From: DATDOO01 sp035293245
GTDB taxonomy: Bacteria > Pseudomonadota > Gammaproteobacteria > Methylococcales > Methylococcaceae
Direction: 5' to 3'
Assembly: GCA_035293245.1 (NCBI GenBank)
Contig: DATDOO010000208.1
Span: forward strand, 1-5,810
Length of the DNA stretch: 5,810 nucleotides
Shown: piece after piece, positions 1-5,028 of the stretch
How positions within the stretch are numbered: the stretch's first letter is position 1
How the letters are laid out: every line of letters starts with the position of its first letter
Program-made: the position numbers and the translations under genes
The notes under the pieces: generated by a model
The model's input: only the letters and a program-made list of their open reading frames with translations
Database searches by the model: none
Told to the model about the DNA's origin: nothing

Positions 1-117
1 CAGATAACTGTCGCGCTCGTCGCCCAAGTTGCCCAGCCAGATGGCGGCGGTCACCATCGTGGCGCCCAGCACCACCACGAACAGGCCGGTCAGGAAGGCG
101 TAGGTTTCCCTACCCAC
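1..117 (-). CDS. mlaD: MlaD-like MCE-family substrate-binding protein (N-terminal part, runs off left edge)
   Basis: Only the first 39 codons are present. The reading begins at a GTG (117-115) and gives MGRETYAFLTGLFVVVLGA followed by more hydrophobic residues up to about residue 28. This is a short cytoplasmic start and a single inner-membrane anchor, the usual beginning of MlaD/MCE proteins, whose periplasmic MCE domain binds lipid and would lie beyond the window. The start is supported by a GGAG ribosome binding site (127-124) six bases upstream. The GTG lies inside the end of the ATPase gene, giving an 8-base overlap and likely translational coupling. The family call rests on the anchor sequence plus the position after an MlaE-type permease and an MlaF-type ATPase, because the MCE domain itself cannot be seen. 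The symbol is by family; the gene could belong to a paralogous MCE system rather than the classical mla operon. Confidence 0.8.
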   Translation of the reverse strand, partial: MGRETYAFLTGLFVVVLGATMVTAAIWLGNLGDERDSYL

Positions 118-883
118 GGGATTCTCCGGCGGCGAAGACGCGCTCGGCGCGCTTGCCGCGAAAATACTCCTGCACGAACGGATGGCCGCTGGCCAGCACC
201 GTCTCCAGCGGCCCGAACGCCACCAGCCGCTGGTCCGCCAGCACCGCCACCAGCGTGCACACGTCGCGCAGGGTGTCCAGGTCGTGGGTGACCAGCACCA
301 CGGTAAAGCCCAGCGAGCGGTGGAGTTCCGCCAGCAGGGTGACGAAGCGCTCGCCGGTAACGGGGTCCAGTCCCGAGGTCGGTTCGTCCAGACAAAGCAG
401 TTCCGGTTCCATGATCAGAGCGCGCGCCAGGGCGGCGCGCTTGACCATGCCGCCGGACAATTCCGCGGGCATCAGCACGGCATCGCCGGGGTTCAGCCCC
501 ACCATGGCCAGTTTCATGAAGACCAGTTGCCGGATCATGTCTTCGTCCAGGTAATGCAGTTCGCGCAGCGGAAAAGCGACATTGTCGAACACGCTGAGGG
601 CGCTGAACAGCGCGCCGCCCTGGAACAGCACGCCGCAACGGTTGCGCAGTTGCTGGCGGCGGGACGAGTCCATGGTTTGCAAATGTTGCCCGAACAGGAA
701 AACGTCGCCCTGGCTGGTGTCCTGCAAGGCCAGTATCTCGCGCATCAGCACCGTCTTGCCGCAGCCGGAGGCCCCGACGAGGCCGAGGATTTCCCCTTGT
801 GGCAGGGCGAGGCTGACGTCCTGATGCACCAGATTCCCGCCGAAGGAGGTCCAGACGTGTTCCATGCGTACCACAGCGTTCAT
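110..883 (-). CDS. mlaF: MlaF-type lipid ABC transporter ATP-binding protein
   Basis: A 257-residue ABC ATPase, predicted to power lipid movement by the MlaE-type permease at the cytoplasmic face of the inner membrane. All nucleotide-binding motifs are visible: Walker A GASGCGKT (37-44), Q-loop at Q88 in LFQGGALFSALSVFDNV, signature LSGGM (142-146) followed by KRAALARAL, Walker B LLCLDEP (162-168) with catalytic E167, D-loop SGLD, and the switch histidine H200 in VTHD. The LFQxGALF...VFDNVAFPLRE stretch is typical of MlaF proteins. The open frame extends upstream to 1189, but homology begins at MNAVVRMEHVW. The ATG at 883-881 overlaps the permease stop in an ATGA arrangement, so translation is probably coupled. 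The stop is TAG at 112-110, and the MCE gene begins 8 bases before the end. The permease-ATPase-MCE order and the fused STAS domain next door suggest a Mla-like paralogue rather than strictly the E. coli-type operon. Confidence 0.93.
   Translation of the reverse strand: MNAVVRMEHVWTSFGGNLVHQDVSLALPQGEILGLVGASGCGKTVLMREILALQDTSQGDVFLFGQHLQTMDSSRRQQLRNRCGVLFQGGALFSALSVFDNVAFPLRELHYLDEDMIRQLVFMKLAMVGLNPGDAVLMPAELSGGMVKRAALARALIMEPELLCLDEPTSGLDPVTGERFVTLLAELHRSLGFTVVLVTHDLDTLRDVCTLVAVLADQRLVAFGPLETVLASGHPFVQEYFRGKRAERVFAAGESRG
124..127 (-). promoter_or_regulatory. Ribosome binding site deciding the GTG start of the MCE gene
   Basis: GGAG on the minus strand, six bases before the GTG at 117. It lies within the last codons of the upstream ATPase gene and is the reason for preferring this GTG, since no ATG is available nearby in that frame. 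Confidence 0.6.
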
Positions 884-2016
884 GGCAGGCCCACGCTGCG
901 GAAGGCGATGGCGAACAGGGCGTCCACCAGGATCACCAGGGTGATGGCGACCACCACGGAGTTGGTGGTCTCGTTGCCCAGGCTTTCCGTGTTCGGCTCG
1001 ATGCGCAGCCCGAAATGGCAGGCGACCAGGGCGATGAACAATCCGAACACCACGCCCTTGGCCAGCCCGATGTAGTAATTGGCCACCGGCACGGCGCCGG
1101 GCAGTTTCAGGACGAACTGGTAGGGACTCAGGTCGAGTTCGATGCGCGCCGACATGGCTCCGCCCACCAAGGCGATGATGTCGGTCCACACCACCAGCAG
1201 CGGCAACGCCAAGCCCAGGGCGGCGACCTTGGGCAGCACCAGGCGCAGGGAGTGGGAGATGCCGATGGCGGAGAGCGCGTCCAGTTCCTGGGTCACGCGC
1301 ATGGCGCCCAGGCGCGCCGTCATCGCCGAGCCCGAGCGTCCTGCCACCAGGATGGCCGCCAGCATGGGCCCCAATTCGCGGATGATGCTCATCCCCAGGA
1401 TGTTGACGATGTATATCTGCGCGCCGAAGGTTTGCAACTGTAAGGAAGAGAGATAACTGACCACTACGCCGATCAGGAAGCCGACCAGTGCGGTGATGCC
1501 CAGCGCGCGCCCGCCGGTTTCGTGGATGGTGGCGGAGATTTCCCGCCAGGGGATGGCGCGGGGATGACGCAGCAAAAAACCCACGTCCAGGATCAATTGG
1601 CCCAGCAGGGTCACCAGTTCCAGCAGGTGCGTCATGAAGCCGCGCGCCAGTGCGTGCAGCCGCGCGGACCAGGGTTCGCTACGCCGCGCGATGGCCGCGT
1701 CCGCGGCCGGGTGATTCCGCCAGCGGGCGAAAATGTCCGCGTGTTCCGAACGCATCCGGATGCGGTCCGGCACGCGTTCGCCCCAGGCTTGCCACAGCAG
1801 CAAGGCGCCGGCGCTGTCCAGCGCATCGAGGGTGGACAGATCCCAGGCAGCCGACGCGTCCTTCGCGTGATGGGCCAGGCGCGGAGCCAGGTCGTCCCCC
1901 GCCCTCCCCAGTCCGCGCAGGTTCCAGCTTCCGGTGAGCCGGACCGCCGTGTCCTCCTGGGTTGAAACCGCCTCGATGGCGGGGGGCAAGAGGTCGTCGA
2001 AAGGAAGATCGCTCAT
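880..2016 (-). CDS. mlaE: MlaE-type lipid ABC transporter permease with fused N-terminal STAS domain
   Basis: A 378-residue inner-membrane permease, longer than E. coli MlaE (about 260 residues) because of an extra N-terminal region. Residues of about 20-110 look like a STAS domain, with the core WDLSTLDALDSAGALLLW (58-75, DSAG at 67-70), the role filled by separate MlaB in E. coli. Residues of about 125-378 are the permease, with hydrophobic segments near 130-150, 172-195, 200-225, 263-290, 315-335 and 352-372. The hallmark block RELGPMLAAILVAGRSGSAM (213-232) is followed by MRVTQELDAL. The protein presumably forms the transmembrane dimer that works with the adjacent ATPase and MCE protein. 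The ATG at 2016 lacks a strong Shine-Dalgarno sequence, and it begins only 56 bases after the terminator of the lipoprotein gene. The stop overlaps the ATPase start by 4 bases. The family is secure. The symbol is by family, since STAS-fused forms often belong to a second MCE system. Confidence 0.92.
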   Translation of the reverse strand: MSDLPFDDLLPPAIEAVSTQEDTAVRLTGSWNLRGLGRAGDDLAPRLAHHAKDASAAWDLSTLDALDSAGALLLWQAWGERVPDRIRMRSEHADIFARWRNHPAADAAIARRSEPWSARLHALARGFMTHLLELVTLLGQLILDVGFLLRHPRAIPWREISATIHETGGRALGITALVGFLIGVVVSYLSSLQLQTFGAQIYIVNILGMSIIRELGPMLAAILVAGRSGSAMTARLGAMRVTQELDALSAIGISHSLRLVLPKVAALGLALPLLVVWTDIIALVGGAMSARIELDLSPYQFVLKLPGAVPVANYYIGLAKGVVFGLFIALVACHFGLRIEPNTESLGNETTNSVVVAITLVILVDALFAIAFRSVGLP

Positions 2017-2072
2017 GACTTGAGCTTAGCGCAACGGCTGCGGGCCGCCCACCTTTTGAATCCCCCACAAAG

Positions 2073-2099
2073 AAAAAGCCCCGCGATGCGGGGCTTTTT
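2073..2099 (-). terminator. Rho-independent terminator of the lipoprotein gene
   Basis: A perfect 12-bp inverted repeat, AAAAAGCCCCGC (2073-2084) and GCGGGGCTTTTT (2088-2099), encloses a 3-base loop. Read on the minus strand, the GC-rich stem ends in a U5 tract, 22 bases after the lipoprotein stop. The A5/T5 flanks make it symmetrical, so it could also stop plus-strand transcription, although no plus-strand gene precedes it. It separates the lipoprotein gene from the lipid-transport operon. Confidence 0.92.
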
Positions 2100-2100
2100 C

Positions 2101-2130
2101 GCAGAAAAATCCCTCGGGGATTATTTCTGC
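2101..2130 (-). other. Second hairpin spanning the lipoprotein stop codon
   Basis: GCAGAAA (2101-2107) plus AATCCC (2108-2113) pairs with GGGATT (2117-2122) plus TTTCTGC (2124-2130). This gives a 13-bp stem with one bulged base (2123) and a 3-base loop. The TAA stop of the lipoprotein (2123-2121) lies in the stem, and one base separates this hairpin from the terminator. It has no U-tract of its own and may act as a transcript-stabilising 3' structure. Confidence 0.7.
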
Positions 2131-2381
2131 ATGGACTTCTGGAACATGCGGTCCAGCTTGCTGTTCGCGGCTTCGGCGGCGGCGGCGGCGCGCTTTGCGT
2201 TGGCATTGGCGTCGTTTGCAACGGACAGAGCCTGGTCTGCGGTGCTCTTGGTGGCGGCAACCTGTGCCTTCAGATCGTCCACGTCGCCCTTCAGCTTGTT
2301 CAGGTCGGACTTGGAGGCGCAGCCGACCATCAGACCGGCGGACAGCAGAACCACGGCCATTTTGGATGCTTGTTTAACCAT
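2121..2381 (-). CDS. Small Lpp/OprI-like alanine-zipper outer-membrane lipoprotein
   Basis: An 86-residue lipoprotein. Residues 1-20 form a signal peptide with K3 and K7, a hydrophobic core and a lipobox MVGC with the lipidated cysteine at C21. The +2 residue is Ala, which favours outer-membrane sorting. The mature part, about 66 residues, is a continuous helix: LNKLKGDVDDLKAQV, then an alanine-rich stretch (about 47-73), ending KLDRMFQKSMQK. Length, coiled-coil or alanine-zipper layout and the C-terminal Lys match the Lpp/OprI family; in E. coli Lpp that lysine is joined to peptidoglycan by L,D-transpeptidases. The frame is open upstream to 2459, but the ATG at 2381 is chosen because it begins the signal peptide and has AAGGA eight bases upstream. 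The gene stands alone, with its own leader and a terminator, and is likely abundant. The family call is good; peptidoglycan attachment is inferred from the terminal Lys only. Confidence 0.88.
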   Translation of the reverse strand: MVKQASKMAVVLLSAGLMVGCASKSDLNKLKGDVDDLKAQVAATKSTADQALSVANDANANAKRAAAAAEAANSKLDRMFQKSMQK

Positions 2382-2392
2382 CGTTACTTTCC

Positions 2393-2460
2393 TTCTAGAA
2401 ACTTTAAAGTATGTGAACCAAATCATCTGGGTTGAGATGACGTTTACATCCCAGTTCACA
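2393..2460 (-). repeat. Palindrome-rich leader of the lipoprotein gene
   Basis: Four inverted repeats crowd into 68 bases. TTCTAGAA (2393-2400) overlaps the AAGGAA ribosome binding site (2394-2389) by two bases. The perfect palindrome ACTTTAAAGT (2401-2410) follows directly. TGTGAAC (2412-2418) pairs with GTTCACA (2454-2460), and nested inside it TCATCT (2423-2428) pairs with AGATGA (2435-2440) around a 6-base loop. They could be operator sites or fold in the mRNA leader; the sequence alone does not decide. Confidence 0.5.
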
Positions 2461-2488
2461 GTTTAACCGGGATTTTCTTCGCTTTCTA
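2460..2488 (-). promoter_or_regulatory. Candidate sigma-70 promoter of the lipoprotein gene
   Basis: On the minus strand, TAGAAA (2488-2483) and TAAACT (2465-2460) are separated by 17 bases; each matches 4 of 6 consensus positions. Transcription would begin near 2453, giving a leader of about 70 bases that contains most of the palindromes described separately. A second, weaker -10-like CATACT lies closer to the gene but lacks a good -35 element. Confidence 0.35.
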
Positions 2489-2533
2489 CCCAAAAGGCCA
2501 AAAATGTTGTGATTTGGTGACGCTTCGTGTGTT

Positions 2534-3721
2534 TTATGCGACATCACCGTTCCCTTCGCGCCATTGCCGGCGATATTCCGCATAGGAGTAGCGCCGCCGC
2601 AACGTCAACGTCCTTGCGGCGTCAAGACTGTAAATGTCGGGCAGGTTTTGTCCGTTGAAGCGGTGCGCCTTGGGCAGGGTGTAGGCGCCCGTCTGCATGA
2701 ACACCATCCGTTCGCCGACTTCCGGCGGACGCTCGAAACGGTATTCGCCGAACACGTCGCCGCTCAGGCACGTGCCGCCGGCGAGAATGGCGGAACAGGC
2801 GCCGTCGGCCGTTTCGTTCAGCAGGGGCGGGCGCATCTGGTATTCGAACACCGCCGGATGGTGGTTGACCGAGGTGTCGAGCACCGCCACCGTTTTGCCG
2901 TCGCTCTCGAAGCGGTCGATGACGCTGGCGACCAGATAACCCGCTGCGCCCACCAGCGCCTTGCCCGGTTCGCAAAACACTTCCAGCGCCCAGCGCCCGC
3001 GCAAGTCCGATGCAATTTGGGCCAGTTCATCCAGTTCTTCGTCGCTGTCGCAGAGGTAGCCGCCGCCCAGATTCAGCCACTTCAGCCGTTCCAGCCGGTC
3101 TCCGAGAGAGGATTCGATGCGTGCCAGGGTGGTTTTCAGCGGGGCCAGGTCGCAGGTCTCGAAAGCCGTATGGAAATGGAGACCGCTCAACCCCCCGGTC
3201 CATGTGGAAGCGTCTCGCAGCGCCTGCTCAAGCTCCGCCAGCGGCACGCCGAGCTTGGAATAAGCGCGGCAGGGGTCGTAGCGTGGGTCGTCGAGAAAGG
3301 AAAAGCCCGGATTCACGCGCAGCCCCCAATGCCCACGTTCAGGCAAAAGGGGGCGCAGGCGCCGGTACTGGGACAGGGAGTTGAAGCTGACCGTCGCATC
3401 CAGGCGCCCGATCATCGTCATGTCTTCGGCGCGCAGCCCCGGCGAGGTGAGATGCAGCGCGCTTCCCGGCGCGGCCTCCGCCGTAAGGAGCGCTTCGAAG
3501 GGCGAACTGACCGCGAAGCCGTCCAGATGCGGCGCAAGGAGTTCCAACAGCGGCGCGAACGGCAGCGCCTTGACCGAATACAGCAGTTTCAGTCCGCACT
3601 GTTCCCGAACGCGCCCGAAGCGGCCGAGTTCATGGAGAATGCAGGCTTCGTCGTACACGAAGGCGGGCGTGGCGGGAATGCCCGCAAGTCCAGCCGTATC
3701 CGGTCGAGGGAGATGTCGCAA
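2534..3721 (-). CDS. nspC: Carboxynorspermidine/carboxyspermidine decarboxylase
   Basis: A 395-residue fold-type III PLP-dependent decarboxylase (alanine racemase/ornithine decarboxylase superfamily). The family removes CO2 from carboxynorspermidine or carboxyspermidine to give norspermidine or spermidine in the cytoplasm. Visible landmarks are TPAFVYDEA (18-26), the PLP lysine K51 in LLYSVKA, LHFHT (181-185), the phosphate-binding NLGGGY (217-222), CEPGKA (250-255), the catalytic-cysteine region GGTCLSGDVFGEY (315-327, C318 and D322) and the NspC-typical GAYTLPKAHRFNG (345-357). Length fits the family. The start is a TTG (3721-3719), two bases after the stop of the DUF1614 gene. No ATG or GTG lies between that stop and the conserved N-terminus, and no Shine-Dalgarno sequence is visible, so expression probably depends on coupling to the upstream gene. 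The usual partner, carboxy(nor)spermidine dehydrogenase, is not in the window. The exact polyamine made cannot be told. Confidence 0.92.
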   Translation of the reverse strand: MRHLPRPDTAGLAGIPATPAFVYDEACILHELGRFGRVREQCGLKLLYSVKALPFAPLLELLAPHLDGFAVSSPFEALLTAEAAPGSALHLTSPGLRAEDMTMIGRLDATVSFNSLSQYRRLRPLLPERGHWGLRVNPGFSFLDDPRYDPCRAYSKLGVPLAELEQALRDASTWTGGLSGLHFHTAFETCDLAPLKTTLARIESSLGDRLERLKWLNLGGGYLCDSDEELDELAQIASDLRGRWALEVFCEPGKALVGAAGYLVASVIDRFESDGKTVAVLDTSVNHHPAVFEYQMRPPLLNETADGACSAILAGGTCLSGDVFGEYRFERPPEVGERMVFMQTGAYTLPKAHRFNGQNLPDIYSLDAARTLTLRRRYSYAEYRRQWREGNGDVA

Positions 3722-3723
3722 GG

Positions 3724-4371
3724 TCAGGTCAATAATGCCGCCACCAAGCCGGTCATGAAAATGCCGTCGAAGGTGCCCGCGCCGCCGATGGACGCAATCG
3801 GCGCGCCCATGCGCCGAATGTCCTTGATGCGCAACAAATCGGCGCCGATTAGCACCCCGGTGGTGCCCGCGATGTAGGCGACTTCGGCGCGCAAGGCTTC
3901 CTCCGCCAACAGAAAGGCCGCCAGGGCGGCGGATACCGGGGCGACGAATCCAGGCATGGCGATCCCCAAACCGGGAATCGGTCGGCTAAAAACGTAACTC
4001 AGCGCCGACACGGCCGCCACAGCCGGCACGAGTTGTTCCGGCGGCAGCGGTTTATTGACCAAAAGATAAGCGGAAAACGCCAGGGGGACCAAACAGCCGC
4101 CGACGTTGACGGCAATCAGCGTGCGGCCGGTGAACGGTATGCGCGGCAAGCGCCACATGCCGAATCTGTGCGTGTCGAAAGACTCTTCCGGCGCCTCGGC
4201 GGCGATGCGGACCACAGGCAGATTGATCAGCCCGCCGAACAGGGCGGTGAACAGCAGCAACACCGCGGAATCGTGGGACAGTCCCAGTTTCTCGAAACTG
4301 AACGTCATCAGATCGAATTGCAATCCCAGCAAAAGAAACAGCAAGAGCAGGACGGGCAGCGTCAGGGGCAT
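3724..4371 (-). CDS. DUF1614 family multi-pass membrane protein
   Basis: A 215-residue protein with about six or seven hydrophobic segments (near 4-22, 34-53, 84-104, 114-128, 138-157, 166-180 and 203-214), so an inner-membrane protein. I place it in DUF1614 by its conserved glycine-rich motifs, NVGGCLVP (89-96), GTTGVLIGADLL (169-180) and SIGGAGTFDGIF (194-205). No function is established for the family as far as I know. A polar loop at about 58-82, rich in charged residues, separates the second and third segments. The ATG at 4371 has no obvious Shine-Dalgarno sequence; a TAAAAT (4412-4407) could serve as a -10 element but has no matching -35. Its stop (TGA, 3726-3724) is two bases from the TTG of nspC, so the two genes almost surely share a transcript. 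A polyamine-related or transport role would be inference from context only. Confidence 0.85.
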   Translation of the reverse strand: MPLTLPVLLLLFLLLGLQFDLMTFSFEKLGLSHDSAVLLLFTALFGGLINLPVVRIAAEAPEESFDTHRFGMWRLPRIPFTGRTLIAVNVGGCLVPLAFSAYLLVNKPLPPEQLVPAVAAVSALSYVFSRPIPGLGIAMPGFVAPVSAALAAFLLAEEALRAEVAYIAGTTGVLIGADLLRIKDIRRMGAPIASIGGAGTFDGIFMTGLVAALLT

Positions 4372-4443
4372 GGTATTAAAAAAATAGCGGCAGTGACGAC
4401 CCGGTCATTTTAGAGTTTTTGCCGGTTTGAACGCGGATCGAGT

Positions 4444-4464
4444 CGGGTGCCGGGTGCCGGGTCA
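4444..4464. repeat. Short 7-base tandem repeat
   Basis: CGGGTGC occurs twice in a row (4444-4450, 4451-4457) and is followed by the near copy CGGGTCA (4458-4464), just beyond the stop of the zinc-ribbon gene. CCGGGTC (4457-4463) is also an inverted match to GACCCGG (4398-4404), but the 52-base separation makes a terminator unlikely. Confidence 0.5.
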
Positions 4465-4467
4465 TGC

Positions 4468-4722
4468 TCATTGCCGCTCGTCTTCGAAAAAATGCCCCAA
4501 GGCAAAGATGACGATGCCCGGAAACAATAGGGCCGGGCCCCACCAGCCGCCGAACACGGTAGCGACCGCGCCCAAAGCCAGAAGGAGGGTGGCCGCAGCC
4601 TGAAGCTTGCCGCCGACGCGGCGAATCGGCGCCGCCGATCCGAGGGGCCTGCCGCATTGGCTGCAGGTAGCGGCCTGATCCGAAATCCGCGCGGCGCAGG
4701 CAGGGCAAGAGATGGTGGGCAT
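4468..4722 (-). CDS. Small zinc-ribbon membrane protein, function unknown
   Basis: An 84-residue protein. Residues 1-25 carry two CxxC pairs (C6-P-A-C9 and C20-S-Q-C23-G), a classic zinc-ribbon knuckle with 10 residues between pairs. A basic linker (RRVGGK, 34-39) follows, then a hydrophobic region (about 40-78) long enough for two membrane-spanning helices with a WWGP turn at 60-63, and a short acidic tail EDERQ. The likely topology is a cytoplasmic zinc ribbon tethered to the inner membrane by a helical hairpin. The ATG at 4722 is well supported by AAGGAGG five bases upstream, the strongest ribosome binding site in the window. It lies upstream of the DUF1614-nspC pair on the same strand with a 96-base gap, so it may or may not share that transcript. 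I do not recognise a specific function. Confidence 0.82.
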   Translation of the reverse strand: MPTISCPACAARISDQAATCSQCGRPLGSAAPIRRVGGKLQAAATLLLALGAVATVFGGWWGPALLFPGIVIFALGHFFEDERQ

Positions 4723-4727
4723 GGATT

Positions 4728-4734
4728 CCTCCTT
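4728..4734 (-). promoter_or_regulatory. Strong Shine-Dalgarno sequence of the zinc-ribbon gene
   Basis: AAGGAGG on the minus strand, five bases before the ATG at 4722. It is a near-perfect anti-16S match and contrasts with the weak sites of the neighbouring genes. Confidence 0.85.
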
Positions 4735-4762
4735 AGCTGGGCTTCACGGGATCGGGCGTTTC

Positions 4763-4775
4763 GCCGAACTTCGGC
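4763..4775. promoter_or_regulatory. 13-base palindrome upstream of the zinc-ribbon gene
   Basis: GCCGAA-C-TTCGGC is perfectly symmetrical around 4769. It lies just downstream of the candidate TATAGG element for the zinc-ribbon gene, a position where a repressor site would act. A one-base centre does not allow a normal RNA loop without opening base pairs, so a DNA-binding site is the likelier reading, but it may be chance. Confidence 0.3.
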
Positions 4776-4975
4776 ACCTATATTGCGCTGAAACGTGATA
4801 GGTTCACGAAGGTCCGCTACCCGAAAAGTAGTCCAGCCCGGCGGGGGTGTCAAAGATTTGGGCGACAACCCGCTCGCCGGAATCGCCGGGTCGATCGTAA
4901 GGCAACGGATCGGTGTTGCGGCTTCGACGCTACTGTTTCCGCGCGCTTCGAAATGGTTTGTTTCCTCGGGGTGAA

Positions 4976-5004
4976 TTGAACTCGGTGGTGTTGCTTGTTA
5001 AGAT
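4976..5004 (+). promoter_or_regulatory. Candidate promoter of the ATP synthase operon
   Basis: A -35 TTGAAC (4976-4981) and -10 TAAGAT (4999-5004) are separated by exactly 17 bases, and the -10 carries an extended TG motif (4996-4997). Transcription would begin near 5011, leaving a leader of about 18 bases before the ATG at 5029. Confidence 0.6.
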
Positions 5005-5028
5005 TTCACCGTTTTTTGCGTGGGAAAG

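Larger units (their letters stand above)
4735..5028. other. Divergent intergenic region between the zinc-ribbon gene and the ATP synthase operon
   Basis: Nearly 300 bases with no credible gene. On the zinc-ribbon side there is a 13-base palindrome (GCCGAA-C-TTCGGC, 4763-4775) next to a TATAGG (4782-4777) that could be a weak minus-strand -10 element. On the atp side there is a good plus-strand promoter candidate at 4976-5004. The middle part (about 4800-4970) is GC-rich; I see no tRNA, riboswitch, terminator or repeat in it. Confidence 0.6.

Noticed and set aside
182..1075. Plus-strand open frame (297 codons) opposite the MlaF-type ATPase
   Set aside because: It is antisense to a complete ABC ATPase; the His/Gln-rich product has no family resemblance.
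884..1189. N-terminal extension of the ATPase frame up to 1189
   Set aside because: It lies inside the permease gene and encodes an Arg/His-rich sequence unlike any ABC protein. The ATG at 883 overlapping the permease stop is the natural start.
2382..2459. 26-residue upstream extension of the lipoprotein frame
   Set aside because: It would bury the signal peptide. A good ribosome binding site and the basic-hydrophobic-lipobox order support the ATG at 2381.
2564..3877. Long plus-strand open frame (437 codons) opposite nspC
   Set aside because: It is antisense to a clear PLP enzyme with all motifs. Its translation is low-complexity (Arg/Gln/Ala-rich) with no recognisable domain, as expected for a frame opposite a GC-rich gene.
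4398..4463. Inverted repeat GACCCGG/CCGGGTC as a terminator for the zinc-ribbon gene
   Set aside because: The arms are only 7 bp and 52 bases apart, with no U-tract at the right place.
4410..4868. Minus-strand frames of 110 and 152 codons overlapping the zinc-ribbon gene
   Set aside because: Arg/Pro-rich translations out of frame with the CxxC protein, which has the strong Shine-Dalgarno sequence; no domains are visible.
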